A stretch of 10,320 bases of DNA from Acidobacteriota bacterium (GTDB taxonomy: Bacteria; Acidobacteriota; Terriglobia; Acidiferrales; UBA7541), in assembly GCA_003153585.1 (NCBI GenBank), contig PLZZ01000260.1, positions 1 to 10,320 on the forward strand, given 5' to 3'. Positions 6,231-10,320 of the stretch are shown one piece after another. The translations under genes were made by a program, and so were the position numbers. Position 1 is the stretch's first letter, and each line of letters opens with the position of its first letter. The notes below the pieces were generated by a model. It had not been told where the DNA came from. It did not search any database and worked only from the letters and a program-made list of their open reading frames with translations.

Positions 6231-7163
6231 ATGAGCGCCGCGAAAGATCGCCTGAAAGTGTTGGTTGCCGATGACTCAGCCGTTTATCGCAAGCTGGTGG
6301 AGCAGGCTTTTTGCGAAGCCGATTTCTCTATCTTATTTGCGCGAAGCGGCCGCGAAGCCATCGAGCTTTTCACCGAGCACACGCCCGCCATCGTAATCAC
6401 AGATTGGGTGATGCCGGATATTAGCGGCATTGAGCTCTGCCGTCGAATCCGCGCGGGATCTCCAATTTCCTACACTTACATCATCATACTAACCAGCGTC
6501 TCCGACAAAGAAAACGTCGTAAAAGGCCTGGCTGCCGGCGCAGACGATTACCTCACCAAGCCTTTTCATCCCAAGGAATTGTTGGCGCGCGCCGAGGTTG
6601 GCCGCCGGATTGTGGAATTACACCGGCAAGTGGAAGCGAAAAACCGCCTGCTCGAAGAGCTGGCGCTAACAGATTCGCTAACCGGCCTTCCCAACCGCCG
6701 CGCCATTGACGAATGGGCAGCCCGACAGCTTAGCGGCGCGGCCCGCCACGGCTTTCCTTTTTGGGTCGTGATGGTTGACCTGGATAATTTCAAGAGCGTG
6801 AACGATTCGAGCGGGCACGACGCCGGCGATAAAGTTCTCAGGAAATTTGCCGAGATTCTGAAAACGAATTCGCGGCGTTCTAATATCTGCGGGCGGATTG
6901 GAGGCGAAGAATTTCTTTTCGTTCTCACTCACGCGGACAAAGACAATGTGGAGTTCGTGGCCGAGCGCATTCGCAAAGAATTCGAAGAGCAGGAATTCTC
7001 GTTTGGCGGGCGCGTAATCAAAGTCACCGCAAGTTTTGGCATCTCAGGTTTTCAAGGGAAAAAAGCTCCGGAGTTCCGTCAACTCCTGAACCAGGCGGAC
7101 GCCGCGCTCTACGCCGCAAAACACCGCGGACGCAACCGCATCGAGTTCGCCCCGACTGAATAA
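6231..7163 (+). CDS. REC-GGDEF diguanylate cyclase response regulator
   Basis: Makes cyclic di-GMP from two GTP in response to phosphorylation by an unidentified sensor kinase. The 310-residue protein has a receiver domain (about 8-125) with acidic pocket D14-D15, phospho-acceptor D58 (TDWVMPD), T88 and K110-P111. A short helical linker with LTDSLTGLPNRR (147-157) leads to the GGDEF domain (about 145-307), with metal ligand D183 (VDLDNFK) and active-site GGEEF (224-228), the same variant as PleD. It should therefore be catalytically competent. The inhibitory I-site is degenerate: the RxxD position reads R215-R-S-N218. It has no membrane segment. The ATG is preceded by GAGG at close spacing (4 nt). 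It appears monocistronic, 108 bp after the hydrolase gene and convergent with rnpB. Confidence 0.95.
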   Translation: MSAAKDRLKVLVADDSAVYRKLVEQAFCEADFSILFARSGREAIELFTEHTPAIVITDWVMPDISGIELCRRIRAGSPISYTYIIILTSVSDKENVVKGLAAGADDYLTKPFHPKELLARAEVGRRIVELHRQVEAKNRLLEELALTDSLTGLPNRRAIDEWAARQLSGAARHGFPFWVVMVDLDNFKSVNDSSGHDAGDKVLRKFAEILKTNSRRSNICGRIGGEEFLFVLTHADKDNVEFVAERIRKEFEEQEFSFGGRVIKVTASFGISGFQGKKAPEFRQLLNQADAALYAAKHRGRNRIEFAPTE

Positions 7164-7240
7164 CCAGGCAGGCTAACGAGTTAAGCAAAAGTGGTTGCCG
7201 CCGAACGCGGATTGCCGCAGATTCCAAAAACTAAAATATT

Positions 7241-7808
7241 TGACGGATGAGCCTGTAAGCCGGATTCTGTCCGCCACGCATTCGTAATCCTGACTTGCAT
7301 CAGGATCCGTTTGATACGCAGCGCGATGATCATTCCTCTAGGTCCCGAATCGCTCCGGGACTCAAGCAGCCTACCCGAGGGTCACAGCAGTTCACTCCTT
7401 CGAGTGAATTTGCATACGGGCTGGGCCAGCCCTCCCCTCCTATTTGGCCTTGCTCCACGCGGGGTTTTCCGTGCCCCGGATGTTGCCACCCGGGCGGTGG
7501 GCTCTTACCCCACCTTTTCACCCTTGCCAAATGCGCCGACCGATAGTGGCGAGCCCTAGGTTTTGCCTCGGGCCTGCCGCCGAAGTTCAAGCGTCACCGG
7601 CGGTTTATTTTCTGTGGCACTTTCCGTAGCCGCGCCTCAGACCTGCTTTCGCAAACCTGAAATGCAGCCCCCTGGCGTTACCAGGCGCGTTGCCCTTCAC
7701 CCTGAGGAACTGCCAGTGGCAGTTTCGAAGGGTTGGGGAGTCCGGACTTTCCTCCCGCCCGCCCCGCTTGCGCGAAACGGACCGGCGATCACCCGGCTCA
7801 CCCGCCAT
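7241..7808 (-). ncRNA. rnpB: RNase P RNA, bacterial type A, enlarged
   Basis: Catalytic RNA that removes 5' leaders from pre-tRNAs. All universal blocks are readable on the minus strand: the GAGGAAAGTCCGGAC block (plus 7740-7754), the GGTAACGCC T-loop-type hairpin (7671-7685), the GGGTGAAAAGG...GGTAAGAGCCCACCG block (7495-7525), AGCAAGGCCAAATAGG (7438-7454 region), GGGTAGGCTGCTTGAG (7361-7380), hairpin P18 (7343-7360), CCTAGAGGAATGATCATCGC (7323-7342) and GACAGAATCCGGCTTAC (7255-7271). The termini pair to form P1 over about 13 bp (plus 7795-7807 with 7241-7253, e.g. GGGTGAGCC with GGCTCATCC), which sets both ends. The length of about 568 nt is well above the usual 350-420 nt. Extra material sits in a hairpin at 7699-7733, the P9 arm with a GAAA loop (7647-7650), the P12 region (about 7530-7595) and a P19-like arm (7272-7322). 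Confidence 0.97.
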
Positions 7809-7812
7809 CGAA

Positions 7813-7841
7813 ATTATACGCTGTCACGCTGAGGGCAACAA
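7813..7841 (-). promoter_or_regulatory. rnpB promoter
   Basis: A consensus TATAAT (-10, plus 7813-7818) is preceded after exactly 17 bp by TTGTTG (-35, plus 7836-7841), read on the minus strand. The predicted start at about 7806-7808 coincides with the 5' end of the P1 helix of the RNase P RNA, so the promoter and the RNA boundaries support each other. Confidence 0.75.
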
Positions 7842-7908
7842 TGGAGCGATTGTGCCGATGAGTATTGCGACGAAACCCCTCGCTCACAATACGGGCGAGC
7901 TCGGTCTC

Positions 7909-10320
<2,412 letters not shown>

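Noticed and set aside
7190..7240. Possible terminator between the diguanylate cyclase and rnpB (CCGC/GCGG hairpins near 7198-7217 and a T-rich stretch on the minus strand next to 7240)
   Set aside because: The stems are only 4 bp and no T-run follows them in the right orientation; the T-rich part directly follows the long-range P1 helix, so an intrinsic terminator cannot be asserted.

Overview
The window (G+C in the mid-50s by eye, gene-dense, short intergenic gaps) is an ordinary bacterial chromosomal core region. The mix is NAD-type short 6-phosphogluconate dehydrogenase, DUF488, a NAPE-PLD-like metallo-hydrolase, a PleD-like REC-GGDEF protein, and rnpB next to ligA. With the protein flavour this suggests an Acidobacteriota-type Gram-negative soil bacterium, but that assignment is an inference from gene content only. 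I see no tRNA, insertion sequence, phage gene or CRISPR array.

Layout: (1) 7-2306, minus strand: a HAD-like phosphatase, then 6-phosphogluconate dehydrogenase (gnd), then 6-phosphogluconolactonase (pgl). They are tightly spaced and look like one oxidative pentose-phosphate operon; zwf is not in the window. (2) 2453-3061, plus: a DUF488 protein with its own promoter, divergent from the HAD operon. (3) 3102-5211, minus: an aldo/keto reductase followed 16 bp later by a metallo-beta-lactamase-fold hydrolase, probably co-transcribed. (4) 5382-6122, plus: a dienelactone-hydrolase-family enzyme, divergent from the reductase across a 170-bp region carrying a perfect 9-bp inverted repeat. (5) 6231-7163, plus: a REC-GGDEF diguanylate cyclase response regulator. 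(6) about 7241-7808, minus: the RNase P RNA gene rnpB, complete, with its own promoter and unusually large. (7) 7909-9927, minus: NAD-dependent DNA ligase ligA. (8) 10010 to the right edge, plus: the N-terminal part of a diacylglycerol/sphingosine-kinase-type lipid kinase, divergent from ligA over an 82-bp region with overlapping -10 elements.

Functional links: gnd and pgl act in consecutive steps of NAD(P)H-generating hexose oxidation, and the HAD phosphatase may remove phosphorylated side-products. The reductase, metallo-hydrolase and dienelactone-hydrolase-like enzyme form a small divergent cluster that could be controlled from one operator. The diguanylate cyclase is a stand-alone signalling gene. 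rnpB and ligA are housekeeping.

No clearly new multi-gene system is visible. The points most worth a second look are the enlarged RNase P RNA (about 568 nt, with no evident GGU in the P15 region), the HAD phosphatase in the gnd-pgl operon, and two short dyad-symmetry elements in divergent promoter regions.
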